This document shows positions 1-12,099 of a stretch of 64,000 nucleotides of DNA, in pieces (position 1 is the first letter of the stretch; each line of letters opens with the position of its first letter). The notes under the pieces were generated by a model, which saw only the letters and a list, made by a program, of their open reading frames with translations, did no database searches and had not been told where the DNA came from. The DNA is taken from assembly GCA_930367205.1 (NCBI GenBank), contig OV884011.1, positions 87,653,474-87,717,473 of the forward strand, given 5' to 3'. The position numbers and the translations under genes were made by a program. The DNA comes from Acanthosoma haemorrhoidale (Eukaryota > Arthropoda > Insecta > Hemiptera > Acanthosomatidae).

Positions 1-320
1 ATGGACCATGTTCCATGAGTTCGGGCGGGGGCCCGGCACCGTAACAGGTACAAGACGGCATACTGTTTTATGGCATACTAGGGACTCACCCAGGTTATTG
101 ACCGCCGAGAGGCGACGATTGGTCTAATAGGGACTGTTTTATTAGGGCCAGGTGGCTTTTAGGGGTGGGTATACCTGCTCTTACCTGACTTGATTTACGA
201 CTGCCGGTCCGCGTTTATTGCGACAAAAAGCTTTTACCATGTTTTACATCTAATCACAATACATTATATATGCACCAGAGTATAGGGTGATTTAACACTT
301 ATGTAGTTAGGGTCGCTACA
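1..320 (-). mobile_element. Partial LTR of a CsRn1-like Ty3/Gypsy element
   Basis: Read on the minus strand, this starts TGTAGCGACC at 320 and runs off the window at 1. Its first 45 bases and several later blocks match the LTRs at 7789-8650 and 59552-60226, including the shared TAAATCACCCT motif and the segment around GGTGAGTCCCTAG. It interrupts a gag reading frame that continues to its right, so it is a later insertion. The 5 bases next to it (321-325, AACTG) would be one half of a target duplication. Whether it is a solo LTR or the edge of a larger element cannot be told from this window. Confidence 0.8.
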
Positions 321-825
321 AACTGGTTACAAGACCTGCGGCATATTGTCCGCTACTCTGCCTTGATGATTTTGTCTCCCGGAAGATCTGAAAAATATCT
401 TTTTCCGAGGTCCATCGCCCTCCACCATATGCTTTTTTTAGTCGCATCTTCGCCATTTCCCACGAGGTTTCCTCATCCGCTTGGATCTGCTTGAGAATAC
501 TTCTCTACACCCGACATATCAGGGCCGCTCTTAGTGATTCTGCATCCCTGGGGTCCACAAGATTTTCCTCTGCTTTTGCTAGGATTAACGCCGTGAGGCG
601 ATCTCCTCCCTTCAGAAAGTGGTTGTGTTCTCCTAATTCGCCAGTGAACCATTCCAGCTCTGAAATTGCCTTTCTCAGATCTTGAGTGTTCATCTCTTTT
701 ACTCTCAACAACGCAAGAGTGGTAGCATGAGCTTCTGGCAAAACGCCCACCATTCTCGTTGCTACGTGTTCCTCGCCATCCACTACATTCAGAACAGGTT
801 GTCGAAGCACGCCTCCTTCCGCCAT
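321..825 (-). pseudogene. Gag N-terminal fragment of a Ty3/Gypsy-like element
   Basis: The minus-strand frame opens at an ATG ending at 825 and reads 106 codons to a TAG at about 505. The same frame then continues in register for another 60 or so codons, up to the LTR that begins at 320. The second part contains the stretch LKKAYGGGRWT followed by an acidic and aromatic segment, which I read as the capsid-like region of an insect LTR-element Gag. One nonsense codon and the nested LTR make it a pseudogene. It lies about 90 bases downstream of a tRNA-Phe-type primer site, which is where gag is expected. No protease or polymerase follows in this window. The assignment to Gag is good; the clade is uncertain. 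Confidence 0.65.
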
Positions 826-913
826 TCTTTTTTCACTATTTTATTGAACACGGCAAAAAGGAGAAGAAAAAAAAATCGAACAACGTCGCTTAGTTTGCTT
901 CCCACTCCACGAA

Positions 914-931
914 TCCCGGGTTTCGGCACCA
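914..931 (-). promoter_or_regulatory. Primer binding site complementary to tRNA-Phe
   Basis: The minus strand reads TGGTGCCGAAACCCGGGA, an 18-base complement of the 3' end of a eukaryotic tRNA-Phe including CCA, as I remember that tRNA. It sits just after an LTR-like sequence and before the gag start at 825, as in an LTR retrotransposon where minus-strand DNA synthesis is primed. Confidence 0.75.
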
Positions 932-1335
932 GCTAATGTTTATCGGCTTTCGAATTAAAAAAAAAAAAGGTACAGAGAAACAACACGCATGAAAGTTAGA
1001 ACTAGACTGTTTATTTCAAGTCTATAATCCTGTATATTTACATTTGGGATGTTTACATCCCGACTTTCGGGGATTAAGTTTAAATACTGATGCTGCCCGG
1101 AGCTTAACTTAGGTATACTTATTATTGTATTTTAATTATTCGACTTGAGCATAGAGGCGCGTGATTCTCCGGATAATGTAGATGGAAATATATATGCATC
1201 AATAAATAGATATACCTTCTCATATATATTGATATTTTTACGTTTATCAAAAATATATCAGCCCTCAGACCGAACGTAGTAGTATATATATTAACTAAAG
1301 CAATAATAAAGGACATATCAGTGTAACAGTTTAAA
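932..1335 (-). mobile_element. Putative 5' LTR upstream of the tRNA-Phe primer site
   Basis: The stretch directly upstream (minus sense) of the primer site should be the 5' LTR. On the minus strand it holds a TATA-like segment, an AATAAA signal near 1012 followed by a T-rich stretch, and ends a few bases before the primer site. The outer edge is a guess, since no second LTR copy is present to define it. Confidence 0.45.
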
Positions 1336-1676
1336 CAGTTTGAAAAGTTTAATTTATGTTCTTTAACTTTTATGTGTATAATTCTTTAATTTTAATTATA
1401 AAATACTTGATAAAAAACATTTATTAATTTGAATAGAGCGCAAGCAACCTCCTAACATAGCAAAAACAATACCGCTATTCTGTAACGTATTGAGTATTTT
1501 AAAAGTATAATAACACAAAGTGCACGAAAATATTAAACGTGAAAATATTCTGTACCTCTTGACCGTTATCCAAATACCAAAAATGGTTAGTAATAAATAT
1601 AGTTTTTCACGACATTTCGTAAGTGTATTAGGATCCTACGTACCCTCTATTTATTTATAGTTTATTTTTACATGAA

Positions 1677-1826
1677 TTTCAAAATATATAATTGAGTCTA
1701 TGAAAATATTTCTGCCGGTAAAATTTATAAAATATGTGAGGCTGTTTTTTTCTTTACTTTGAGTATTAAGAAATAACTTAGCTATGTTTTCCAATCGATT
1801 TGTGCCCCGCACAGCTGGGAATCAGC
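1677..1826 (+). repeat. Direct repeat, copy 1 (about 150 bp)
   Basis: This block matches 2286-2433 in the same orientation across almost its full length, with scattered substitutions. The shared core includes GAAAATATTTCTGCCGGTAA and the flank ending GGGAAT or CGGAAT. It carries no coding frame. It may be a fragment of a non-autonomous element or a local duplication. Confidence 0.8.
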
Positions 1827-2285
1827 AGTAAGATGTTTTATAAATCGCATCAGGAAGACAATACGTTAATGCACTTTACCGTTATAAATTAAACAAGGCA
1901 TGACACGGGGGCAGCTGTAAGTTCCACAGGGAGGGAGGGATTCCAGGTGCTTTGGAGACAGTAGAAGGTTAAATATTCACCTGTGGAGGAATGGTGGGAG
2001 GGGGGAGGGGAGAGTTATTACGCAATCTGCCGCCAGGAGAATAACGCAATGCGGACTCCAGTACGCTCCACGTAGTCTACTGAGTCTGATGCAATGTCCT
2101 TCCGCTTAGATCAAACACTCATTATGGAAAACCTTCACTGGGATTGTATCTAGATAGGGGATGGCTTTATTGAATCTGCGCCATCTGCGAAATATCTTCA
2201 ATGAGCGTGGGATGACCCTGCTTACCTGGAGGAAATGAATTTTAAGACGCGCCTTGAATATGTACTAGCGATTTCATTGTTTAAG

Positions 2286-2433
2286 TTTCAAAATATACAA
2301 TTGAGTTCATGAAAATATTTCTGCCGGTAAAATTTATAAAATATGTGAGGCTGTTTTTGTCTGTACTTTGAGTATTCGGAAATAACTTGGCTATGTTTTC
2401 TAATCGATTTGGACCTCGCACGGCTCGGAATGT
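2286..2433 (+). repeat. Direct repeat, copy 2
   Basis: Second copy of the block at 1677-1826, about 610 bp downstream and in the same direction. The sequences on both sides of the two copies differ, so the shared block has fairly sharp edges. Confidence 0.8.
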
Positions 2434-3084
2434 CGTTGTATGAATAAAAACATGGAACCAGTAGAGTACCAATGAGGGTGGTACATTTTGGGGTGGTAAT
2501 TTATTTATATTTCTACCTAAATTATATAAAACTTCCGTAATCAACAGAATCAATGATTATAGTTAATAAATACATAAACGTAAATTTGCATACCTGCAAA
2601 AATTTGGAGGTAAAATCAAGATTTAGCGTTAGTTTCGATACAAAAACAACAGATACAGTTTGACAATGTTATTTAAGACGTTTCTAATTTTTATTAATGT
2701 TCAGTAACTACTAATACTCTTGATTTTGATTGAGATAAAAAGAGTGGCAGATTGGGGACCGCCCAAGGCGGCAAAAGCAGTAGGTACGGCATTGCTTTAA
2801 AGTGGACTACTCTACTAATGAATTAACTTATTTATTTTCACAGCCTTCATTTTTCAGTTAGGTGGAAAATCGGCTTCAGTCCATGTTCCAGGATGGTAAA
2901 TTGACAGTAAGTGATATTTCTATGGAGTATTTCACTCACCACTAGAGGATCATTTACCTTGGTCCCCTGAGGCGCGCCACGTTGGATAGGGAGTTATAGG
3001 GGATTAGATGAGTGTTGGTAAACGATATAATATAATAGTAACAATTAAGAGGTAAGGCCTGTACCAGGGTAATTGAACCAACAA

Positions 3085-3500
3085 AATAAGCCGAAAAACG
3101 AACTAAACACAAGTAAACTTAAATTCACACTGTTGGACATCCACATACTGAAAAACAGGGTAGGTTACCTTAGAATACCATTAAACAGTGGAACAACCAA
3201 TACTCATAATTGATACAAAACAGAATAAAGGACACCGAAACAGTCCGTAAATATAATGTTATTAATATCGTTGAAAGGAAAACAGGAACATTTAAAATTA
3301 ATTTATATTACATACAAAACTCTTTATTAGAAGGAAAAGTCTAATAATAAAAATAAATATACTAATACCATACTATTTCAACACAAGTATATCCCAACAC
3401 TCTCAGTCACTAAAAAAATAAAAGGGTACTAAGTATATGCAGATAAAATTACTTCAATTATACACGCCAACTGTCTAATTTAAAATTAAACTTACATTTA
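3085..3500 (+). repeat. Non-coding dispersed repeat, copy 1
   Basis: This AT-rich stretch shares a series of blocks, in the same order, with about 10155-10860. The blocks include an AAATTCACA segment near the start, AAAACTCTTTATTA near 3317, and TACTAAGTATATGCAGATAAAAT near 3430. The second copy is interrupted by a LINE fragment. No coding capacity is seen and the family is unknown; borders are approximate. Confidence 0.55.
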
Positions 3501-5719
3501 TGTAATACTAACCCACATATGCCTGTTTTATGTATAATAGTGCAATAGACATTGTAATTACATAAGCAGGCCTCCAAAAGAAAATACAATCAACTCGACA
3601 CCTAATTAAAATTATTGAAATCGGAGTATGTCTTGTTCACAAAGCACCACGTAATAATCAAACATTTTATATAAAAATATTTAAGATTGAAGGTAAACAT
3701 TTTAATATTTACCTCTGATAAGACGTCTATTTCAATTATAAATTAAAGTAACGTAACTTTGATCTGAACATATTTATGAGAAAAATAATAACATTTAAAT
3801 ATGTTAAATAAAAGTAAATTATAAATAAATAATTATAATGTAAAGTATAATATATTTGAAAATATGGTACATATAATGAAATATAGCAGCACGGTCGGTA
3901 AGATTGCACCCTGAAGTAGGTCACTTCGCACTGGGATCTTGAACCATATAGCCCGTATTTTGTCGTGTCTTTCATAATAATTAAAAATGCCTAGTAAATA
4001 ACACAATTATATAATTTCAGAAGGTATTAACATTTTACATAATATAGGTAGGTAATCGTGCCTATCCAGTATCTATATCATTATCCTGGTATGCCATGGT
4101 ACGTCACATTTTTTAAAATTATCAAACGAAATATTTTGAATTATCTTTTAAACCAAAAATATCTTATTTTTTATGTTCTTCTCACGATCTAACACCAGTT
4201 CGAAAATTGGTTAACTTATTAATAGATTGTAGAACACTCAGTTTATCAGTTGACATTTACAGAACAACAGTTTGATATGTGCCCATTGCAAATGGCAAGG
4301 TCGCTAATTGTATCTCGTTTATTCATTCAAACATGTGGCACACATCTTTGCGAAACGGTAACGTTTACATTACAGAATTTCTATTTTTAGCAGAGTTTCT
4401 ATTCCACGTAGAAGACCCTTCAGCCTCACTTTCTAAAGGAAGCCTCTGAAAAAGCACTTGACGCATTAAACAAAAAGGAAAAAAGCAGGGCCTAAGGGAT
4501 GATAGCACTCCTTTAGCTATGCATGAGCCGTTCACAGCAAAAGAAAACACACAGAAATGAACTATAAATATAAAATAAGGAAGGGAGCCGGCAAACCTCT
4601 TATTTGTTCATCAGATTTTTTTCACTCTCTCTTGGTACCAATTTATTTATGGATAATCCTTTAAGGAATAATGAAATGAAGAATAATTTCTTGTTAATCT
4701 CCTTGTAGGCAATAATTTCACTTTATTTAAAAATATTTACCAAATCTGATATCAGAGACTCTACTATCATCAGGATGCTAATGATATTGTACATACATTA
4801 AGTAATGTTTATATTATAATTTTATAGTAAAATCATTTTTATATTTTATAGTTAATATAAATCATAACTATGGTTAAAAACTAGGGTACCGGGGTGATCT
4901 CGCTTGTCTGTATGGTCTACAATTTATCATCTGAAAATGATACACCAGACATCATCCAGTCCATACCAAACCAGTATAGCCTCGTGCATGGTTTTCAGAG
5001 CTATTTTCAACTGTATAATTTCATAATAATTTATATATTATTTGATTAATTTTTTAAGTAGTGTTAGTGAGTGAGAAATTTCTTCTAGATAAATTCATAA
5101 AAAATCTCAAAACTTTATATTTTTAACTTTAATTTCTTCTTATTTTTCAGAAAATAATTCGAATTTTAATCTTAACTAGCTCATTATGACCTCAGGTTTC
5201 ATAAAGCACGTAAATTAGAAGCATAAGAAAACTTTATTTACAATTCAGTTGGTATATTGTTATTACATGTTCCGATATCCTTTCCTCCTATTTCCGTTAA
5301 ATTTTAGTTGCTGAAAAATAACGATACGTATTTATATTTATACAAAAATAAATTTTTAATAGAAGAAGAAATAAAAAAAAACACCTTATTTACAAAATAA
5401 AATAGAAGTAAATGTTTACTAACTAAATAATAAATATCTACAAATTAAAGATGTTTGTGACAGTGTTGTAAGCACATATAGCGGAAAACTAATCTTGTCT
5501 GAAGTTGTCCTATGCCTTTGTTCAGTCCCTCCTAAAAAGTATTATAACCTGAAAAGTTCACGAAGTTTGTGCTGCTGCTTCAGAGGCTGGTAAAAACCAC
5601 AACAGGTCGAGAACTTCTGTCAACATTTTATCTTTTTTTGGCTTTCCCCTGTACTTGCTGGGAGTATCTAGTTCTTGTTGTGACTGAAGTTCATTAAATG
5701 ATTATGTTGGTTTCATTTA

Positions 5720-6720
5720 CAGTAGGCGACTGCTTATGCAACTGGTTTGTTTCCGATTTTCTTACAGACCCCAAAGTAGTGAGATACAATATTATACTAT
5801 ACGCTGACGATACAGTATAGTACCGCATGGAAAAATTTTTGACCGGTTACAATATAATTTTTAAAATAATCAAAAAATACCGAAATTCGGAATTAAATAA
5901 TCGACCCAAACAAGTTAAAAGCCCATAATTTTCACTATCTTTCCATAAACTCCCATTCAAATCCCGATTTTAAAATCAGTTAAATATCTTGGCTTGATCC
6001 TCAACTGATATCTGACCTTACTGATATCACTTGAATTGACTGATATCAAATGGAAAACGGACAAAGCTTAAAAAAAAAATCATGTACAAAATGTTGCTGT
6101 ATTTTAACAAAAAAAACGTCCCAAAAACAAACTTTACTCTACAAATCAGTCATCCGATCACTCCTAACTGAGCTCCACTCAAAACCAACTACAGTAAACT
6201 TGAAAGAATCCAAAACCCAGGAAAGCATATCAACAACTACACATGCTATACAAAAATAACCAACATCTTCATCGTCTTCCATAACCAATAGCTTCCGAAA
6301 ATCCACTGATTTGGCAGATAGGTGAATACAGCAAAAACTCTCTCAAAAATTCATTCGTAAAAGAACCAAACATCTGTTTTTTCTTTTGCCTTTTTCCAAG
6401 CACGACATGTCTCGAATACGTTATCTGTATTCAAAAGAGCCATCTGATGTATAAATAAAAATCTTGATTACGATTACCACATAGATCATTTTACTTTAAT
6501 TCGGGAATGCTTTTATTTAACCTGTAAACATTTTTATTTAACTTGTAAATTACGTTTTTTTTTCTTCATTGGCAGGTTTATTTTTATTGCTATTTAAAAA
6601 AATTTTTATATGTCTATATATAATGTGTTATAGTATGGGAAGGATACTAGATCATATGATAACACTTTAGTAATCGCATGAGTTGTAAATCAAATTTTGA
6701 ATAAAGTTATCTTATCTCTC
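5720..6720 (+). pseudogene. Decayed Jockey-like reverse transcriptase, C-terminal half
   Basis: The plus strand encodes, across several stops and frameshifts, a stretch ending LYADDTV at about 5796-5816 (the catalytic box of LINE reverse transcriptase). Further on come a segment like the VKYLGLIL motif near 5980 and LLYKSVIRSLLT near 6140, the order found in Jockey-type ORF2 proteins after the palm domain. An AATAAAGTTATC-type 3' end lies near 6705. The frame is thoroughly broken, so this is an old copy. The class is well supported by the motif order, the exact family is not. Confidence 0.7.
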
Positions 6721-7783
6721 TCAAGCGGGTGACTAAAAAATTCATTTGCAGGTATGTGAACTAAAATGATCACTAACAATGAATAATAATAATATTTACT
6801 TAAATATAATTATTATTTTGTGTAGATGTGAATTGAAAGTGGAACTGAAGAAATAAGATAACCCTAGTTTTATTAGGTAAAACGGTGGCTTCAACAATAT
6901 ATGAAGCCATGTTAGAAAGTTTCGTAATAAGTGCTTGATAAACTCATTGTTCCACACCTTCAAGGCAATTATTATCGAAGGATGCAACCAGCAATATTGG
7001 CTAATTTTAACAGCGTATTTGTTTTTCAACGAGGCTTACGAATGTCTCAATGTAATTTTTTATATTCTTACCAAACTTTAGAGTGGCTTAGGGTTAAGGG
7101 AAGGTAGAGAGCCTGGGTGCCGACAGCAAGATCGATTCCCACCAAGGAAGGTTGTACGCATCTATGCAATGACCTATTTAAAATATTAAAAAAAAAAATG
7201 TAATACCTTTAGATAGCTAATGTATGGGTTGTGTTGTACTCATAAAAAGCACAAGTTACCCGCTTCTTGATTTTAGTTCAATACATCAAAACATTTACGC
7301 TAACGACACTAGATATATACTAATCTTACTAGTTATTGAACGTGTTTAATATATTATTAACACAATGTTCAAAATAACATTTTGTTTACTCAATAGTCTG
7401 CAGTTTTAAAACATGGAATTAGTTAGAACAATGTATATGTTAATTTAGGTTGTGCAGGTACTAGGTTTTTTTTTTTCAAAATTTTTGCTTGATTACATTT
7501 AAGGCTAAGTAAAATTTGGTTGCAGAGTATAGGCTTTGCAAACAAAATTCATTTCTATCATTACTTTATGGAAATGGAAATTCGAGACTTTTTCGTCAGG
7601 CGTGAAAAGCTCAGGATTAGTTGTTTAGGTAGTATACACTTTTAATTAGTAAAGGAAGACAATCCACTCGTTGATCTCAAGATTAAGTTTTATCACTGTT
7701 TGTAGTATTTTTCTAATCCAAATCAATCTTGAAATTTATGTATATTTTTTTTTTTTTTTAACAGTTAACATTTCCTTGTAATA
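6721..7783. other. Spacer, with one possible SINE
   Basis: No coding region is recognised. The only structured item is the tRNA-like stretch at 7083-7200, listed separately; the rest is AT-rich sequence with homopolymer runs. Confidence 0.5.
7083..7200 (+). repeat. Possible tRNA-derived SINE
   Basis: TGGCTTAGGGTTAAGG near 7085 resembles a pol III A box, and AGATCGATTCC about 45 bases later resembles a B box. An A-rich run ends the stretch near 7198. This is the layout of a tRNA-derived SINE, but no second copy in the window supports it and the A box is imperfect. Confidence 0.35.
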
Positions 7784-7788
7784 ATAAC

Positions 7789-8650
7789 TGTAGCGACCGC
7801 TAACTACATAAGATAAATCACCCTGTACTCTATAATATATAGATTATAAATCAATTTAAACAAATGTAAATAACATAAATAAGTCATTGTAAATGTTGTA
7901 AACAATAAAAAAGCGCAGCTGCAAGTTAGTTAGTTAGGGTCTGGGAGGGTTTGCCGTCTACCCAGAAGCAGGTAGCGACCCAGACCAGACCAGCCCTCTA
8001 GGGCTGCCGAACAAAGGGCCACCGCATACTGAGCTAGCATTAGATACAATAACGAGCCAGATGATTGGGCCTAACGACCCACCACTAACTATAAATAGGG
8101 GCAGATCTCAGCCTGTAAATTATTCTCCCGACGACTCGCTAACTGATGACTTGCGGCTGCACTGATGTTCAAGACTTGGCCTTCTCATTTATGAAAACCT
8201 CTGCATCTCACTTCCTATCCTCGCTGTTTTAGTCCGGCCTTGCAGACCCGACACTCTCCTAGTGGGATTGCCTTCGCCTCGCTAAAACTAGCAGCTCCTT
8301 GGGAGAGACCTCTGCCTCGTGGACAACGGTTGTCGTGGCCCTGCAAATTTACCGAGTAGTGTCTCCCACCACAATCTGTCTCTCTCTCTGGTTCACACTC
8401 ACCTTTGGGATCCGGACGGATTTCGCCTACCCTCAGATACCGAGGGTGAATTCGTGGTCATTCCAAGACCACACTACCTACCCTATACCTCTTCTCCTAA
8501 ACATAGTGCATTGTTTGTGTACATGCCTATCAAATATGGAGTCAGATAGTAAGACCGTCATGAAACGATTGTCCAGGTCATAGCCTAATCAACCCTCACT
8601 TCGTCACCAGGACTAGGGTAACTAGGCACCTCCCTCGTGACGACCCTACA
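7789..8650 (+). mobile_element. Solo LTR of a CsRn1-like Ty3/Gypsy element
   Basis: The 862-bp block begins TGTAGCGACC and ends CGACCCTACA. It is flanked by the same five bases, ATAAC, at 7784-7788 and 8651-8655. The start matches the LTRs at 1-320 and 59552-60226, and the far end shares the GGCACCTCC segment with 60201-60210. With intact ends and a perfect 5-bp duplication but no internal sequence, it is a solo LTR left after recombination between two LTRs. It contains a CTATAAATAG promoter-like box near 8089. Open frames inside it (for example 8299-8583) are chance frames. Confidence 0.92.
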
Positions 8651-8655
8651 ATAAC

Positions 8656-10154
8656 ATATCCGGAGAGTATTCCTAACTTACCGTATTTGCATTGATTTTC
8701 ATCGGTTTTCCGAAAGTTTGTGTCATACTCTTTGTAAAATGGGCGAAGTCGAAGTATGTGTATAGCGTAGGGAGGGGGCTTAAGAATACAACCAATGGAA
8801 AATATGCAAATCTTACTTCATCGTAAATTCTAGCAGTATCGTCACGACTAAACTTATTTGAAACTTTAATTTGATTCCTACTTCAACGTTGTGATAACTT
8901 TGGAGCCAGCTGCAACTTAGTGTAAAACTTATTTACTGCCTTTCCGTCTCGAAGTATTATCATTTTATGCAGCGTACGTGATGGGCGTCGTCAGGAATTT
9001 CCTCGATGTAATATAAATGATTTGTTATTAAATATATAGACTTACCTAGAAATATTTATTAGACAATTCATTATTCATTATTTTAGGCATATAAGAAAGT
9101 AATTTCTTGAAAAATATACTTTCTTTGATTTGCTTAAAAGTATTTCTTGGAGTGGAGATTTGTCTTACCTGTACATATTTCGGGTCAATACCCTCCAATT
9201 AAGATGCTAATGGACTTCTTGCTGAGCCCAATACGCTGAGCGTTCGACGCTTGGTTGGACTGTTGGATCATCAAATTTATTCACAGCTGTGCAGTACGGG
9301 AAGTTATAGTATTCTTGTCATACAGATCTGATGCCTCGTTATTAATAATTTTAATTTCCTTGAAAACTTTTATCGGTGAATTTCTTTTTCATTATGAGCA
9401 GTTATAAAGCCTCGATATGAGTACTATTCTTGGTTCTTCTAAGTATGGAGAAATTCATTTTAATTAAACAGGTATCTCATCTCTCTGTTGGGTCTTTGAA
9501 GGGGCGCAGGTGGGAATGGTTTCGCCCATCCCCACAACTAGGGGGTTTATGAGGTCGTATAGCTTTAGGACTGTAGATAGTTGCTCTGTGTTCTTGTATA
9601 GTTGGTATTTAGAGGCCAGTGCCGAGTTTCCTCTCTGGAACATTTAGAGGACCGAGAAATATATTTTTACAAACACAATTCTGAAAATCCATCACAGATT
9701 TTACATAACAATGCACTCCAATTTTTACTTTTGTAATTTATTTTCTGTAAATAAGCCATACTCGACAAATGTGAGAACACTTTCACGCCCGAAGCAGGTT
9801 CTCCTCTCACTAGTGTATATATGGGTGAAATAAACCATTTAATTTGAAATTTCAAAGGTACATTTGACAATAGTATGAGTTTTCCTCATAAAGATTTTAA
9901 AGAAATTATGTGGAAATAAGAAATCGTACAATAATTCATCCCTTATTTATTCATGCTCACTTTTAACTGTTCTAAAGTCAGCAAGTTACAAAACTATTAC
10001 AGACTAAAGGTTATGATTTTTCCTTATACTACAATACGAAATAATATATGGAACATAATAAAACAAAAAAAAAACAATTTAATTGGGTACACGTCGAACC
10101 TAGACAATAAAATGAAAAAGGTACGAGCACCAGATCCCACTAATGGGAACAAGA
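8656..10154. other. Spacer without recognisable features
   Basis: I find no frame with recognisable protein similarity and no repeat with a partner elsewhere in the window. The stretch near 9480-9650 is less AT-rich than its surroundings but matches nothing I can name. Confidence 0.5.
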
Positions 10155-10860
10155 AAAAAAGAGCTGAACTCAATAAGTCAACATAAATTCACAGGGAGTT
10201 GGTCAATGATACCCATATGCTGAATCACTAACCATAAAGTGCACTTAAAATAGTATTAAGCAGTGGCATAGTCAGTATATATGTATACACTGATGCGCTG
10301 ATGGTATTAAAAATGAAGGGGAAACACATGAACACTTAAAATGAATTAAATTGTGTATAAAACTCTTTATTATAAAGAAAGATGTAATAACAAAAATAAA
10401 AGATACTAATTTTTTTCTTTCATAGCCCTGTAAATTTCCAGATAATTATATATAATTATACATCCTCAGGGGAATCTATTTACAAATTATTTTGTATTTC
10501 CTGTAGCATCACTACATTATTTACAGGTTTTGTTATTTTATAGAAATTATATAATGAATAAACAAGTATAATGATATACATTATACGTGAATGGACTAAA
10601 CTGACTAATAAAGGTGATGGGGCTCACCTTTTTGATTGCTCAACCTTAAAACTAACTTACACACTAAAAAGATACTAATTATATACTATTTAACATTAGT
10701 ACATCCCTTTAATGCATTATTTCTTTAAGAGTAGATAATAACAATAATGAAATCTTGGTCCCGGAATCAATTTACCTACATCACTAACAAAATTAAAAGG
10801 TACTAAATTTATGTAGATAAAATACCTTCAGTTTGCAATATAGGGAAATATAATGAATAT
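10155..10860 (+). repeat. Non-coding dispersed repeat, copy 2, split by a LINE
   Basis: The halves at about 10155-10410 and 10670-10860 match about 3085-3500 in order and orientation, including AAAACTCTTTATTA and the later TACTAAATTTATGTAGATAAAAT. Removing the insertion at 10411-10669 makes the two copies colinear. Function and family are unknown. Confidence 0.55.
10411..10669 (-). mobile_element. 5'-truncated Jockey-like 3' end with target duplication
   Basis: The insertion starts with a T run (the poly-A tail read on the opposite strand) and is bounded by AAAGATACTAAT on both sides (copies ending at 10410 and 10679). Its body resembles the minus-strand LINE 3' region at 29936-30340, sharing TATTTCCTGTAGC, a run around TATAATGATATACATTATA, and CTTAAAACTAACTTACA. 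Only 3' untranslated sequence is left, as expected of incomplete target-primed insertion. Confidence 0.8.
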
Positions 10861-11044
10861 TTTTATGTTAATTGTAAGTTGATAGTTTCGTTATCAATCA
10901 CCGTAGGCAGGCGGTGTGGTATAACTCTAGAAAGGCAATTTTTTTAAAATTATATAGGCGCGTCAAATTTTAGAATTTGTTAATGATAAGGAGAATTTTA
11001 GAGACTGGGTACTTGGGAGAAGTACTAGAATTGGATAAAGAATA

Positions 11045-11345
11045 TCAATAATACTTCTTTATTGTGATAAAATTACAATCTGCCTTACTAGGCAATAAGT
11101 AATTGTGATAAATGTTCTCATGCATGCCAATCCACATGGTTGTCACCTCCCTCGCATGCGGAATGGGAAGCAGAGTCTTGGGAAGTTCCCCACGCTCCTC
11201 CGTCCGTCGCGTAACCGGATACGAGCCAGTGGAGGCTGACGAAGAGCGCAAGAGCCACATTTTTAAGGAATATAAGATCCAATTCTGGAAACTTATCCAT
11301 CTTCCGAGAAGTAAACGAATTATATGCGAAAAAGTTGTACACCAC
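11045..11345 (-). mobile_element. Jockey-like LINE 3' region fragment
   Basis: The block at 11140-11270 matches 28920-29055 (shared segments include GAGTCTTGGGAAGT and GAGGCTGACGAAGAGCGC). The left edge, read on the minus strand, shows a GCAGATTGTAATTTTATCACAATAAAG-type tail like the one ending the Jockey copy at 47600-47650. It therefore represents the 3' end of that LINE family on the minus strand. The frames spanning it on both strands are fortuitous. Confidence 0.7.
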
Positions 11346-12099
11346 TCCCCTCGCTTAGCATATGTATATCTTCCCAATATGTTATAATTAAACAATTTAT
11401 GAGAAATCTTAATGTAAAGTTTTAACATCTAACATCCCTCATATGGGATAGATATTCATTTATATTAAATATAATTAAGGCTTGTATATGGGAAAGAATA
11501 CGGGAACTATGTTTCCCCAACTTTCACGTTTTTCCCAAACAAAGAACAAAGGGACTCACTTGAGAGGACCTTTTAGGTGAATATTGGAAGCCGAGCTGGA
11601 GCCTGCCAAGAAAATCAATGTTAGTGTTGGTCATTGAAAACCACAGTGAGTTATTAATTAATAATGTAACACAGCCCGTTGCCAATTCATATGAATACCA
11701 TGCTATCTTTAGAGCCAATTAACTTCAATATCCTAGTGCTGTTAAATATACTTATGAAGGAAATACATATCATATACCAGTAATATTTTGTTTAATGCAA
11801 TTAGAGAATTTTCATTTTGATATTTTCTGTTGGTAGAGAATAGTGATTAATTCTATCATGCCTTTCCCTGAGTGTTGTTGAGTTCTTTTCATAAATAAAT
11901 GTTTTTATAATCTAATAAAATCTAGTCTAGGGTTCTTCATACATTGGGTTTTTTTATTTCTCAAGTACATTTATTCTTACTAACGTTCTATCATGCCAGA
12001 AGTTGGGCCTAACAAGAAATATCATTTTAATTATTAATAGTTTTTAATTATTAGGGGTATTCAATAAACGCTTTTCATCTATCTGCCACGATATAATTT
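11346..12099. other. Spacer without recognisable features
   Basis: AT-rich sequence with no reading frame or repeat I can identify. It separates two LINE fragments. Confidence 0.5.

Larger units (their letters stand above)
1336..5719. other. AT-rich spacer without a recognisable gene
   Basis: No reading frame here resembles a protein I know; the longest frames are 60-90 codons and low in complexity. The stretch holds the direct-repeat pair at 1677-1826 and 2286-2433, a G-rich island at about 1900-2060, and the first copy of a non-coding repeat at about 3085-3500. I see nothing else I can name. Confidence 0.6.

Noticed and set aside
7083..7200. A functional tRNA gene
   Set aside because: Only A- and B-box-like pieces are present; no anticodon stem or acceptor pairing can be drawn.
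8299..8583. Overlapping open frames of 76-94 codons inside the solo LTR
   Set aside because: They lie wholly within an LTR defined by ends and a 5-bp duplication and resemble no protein.
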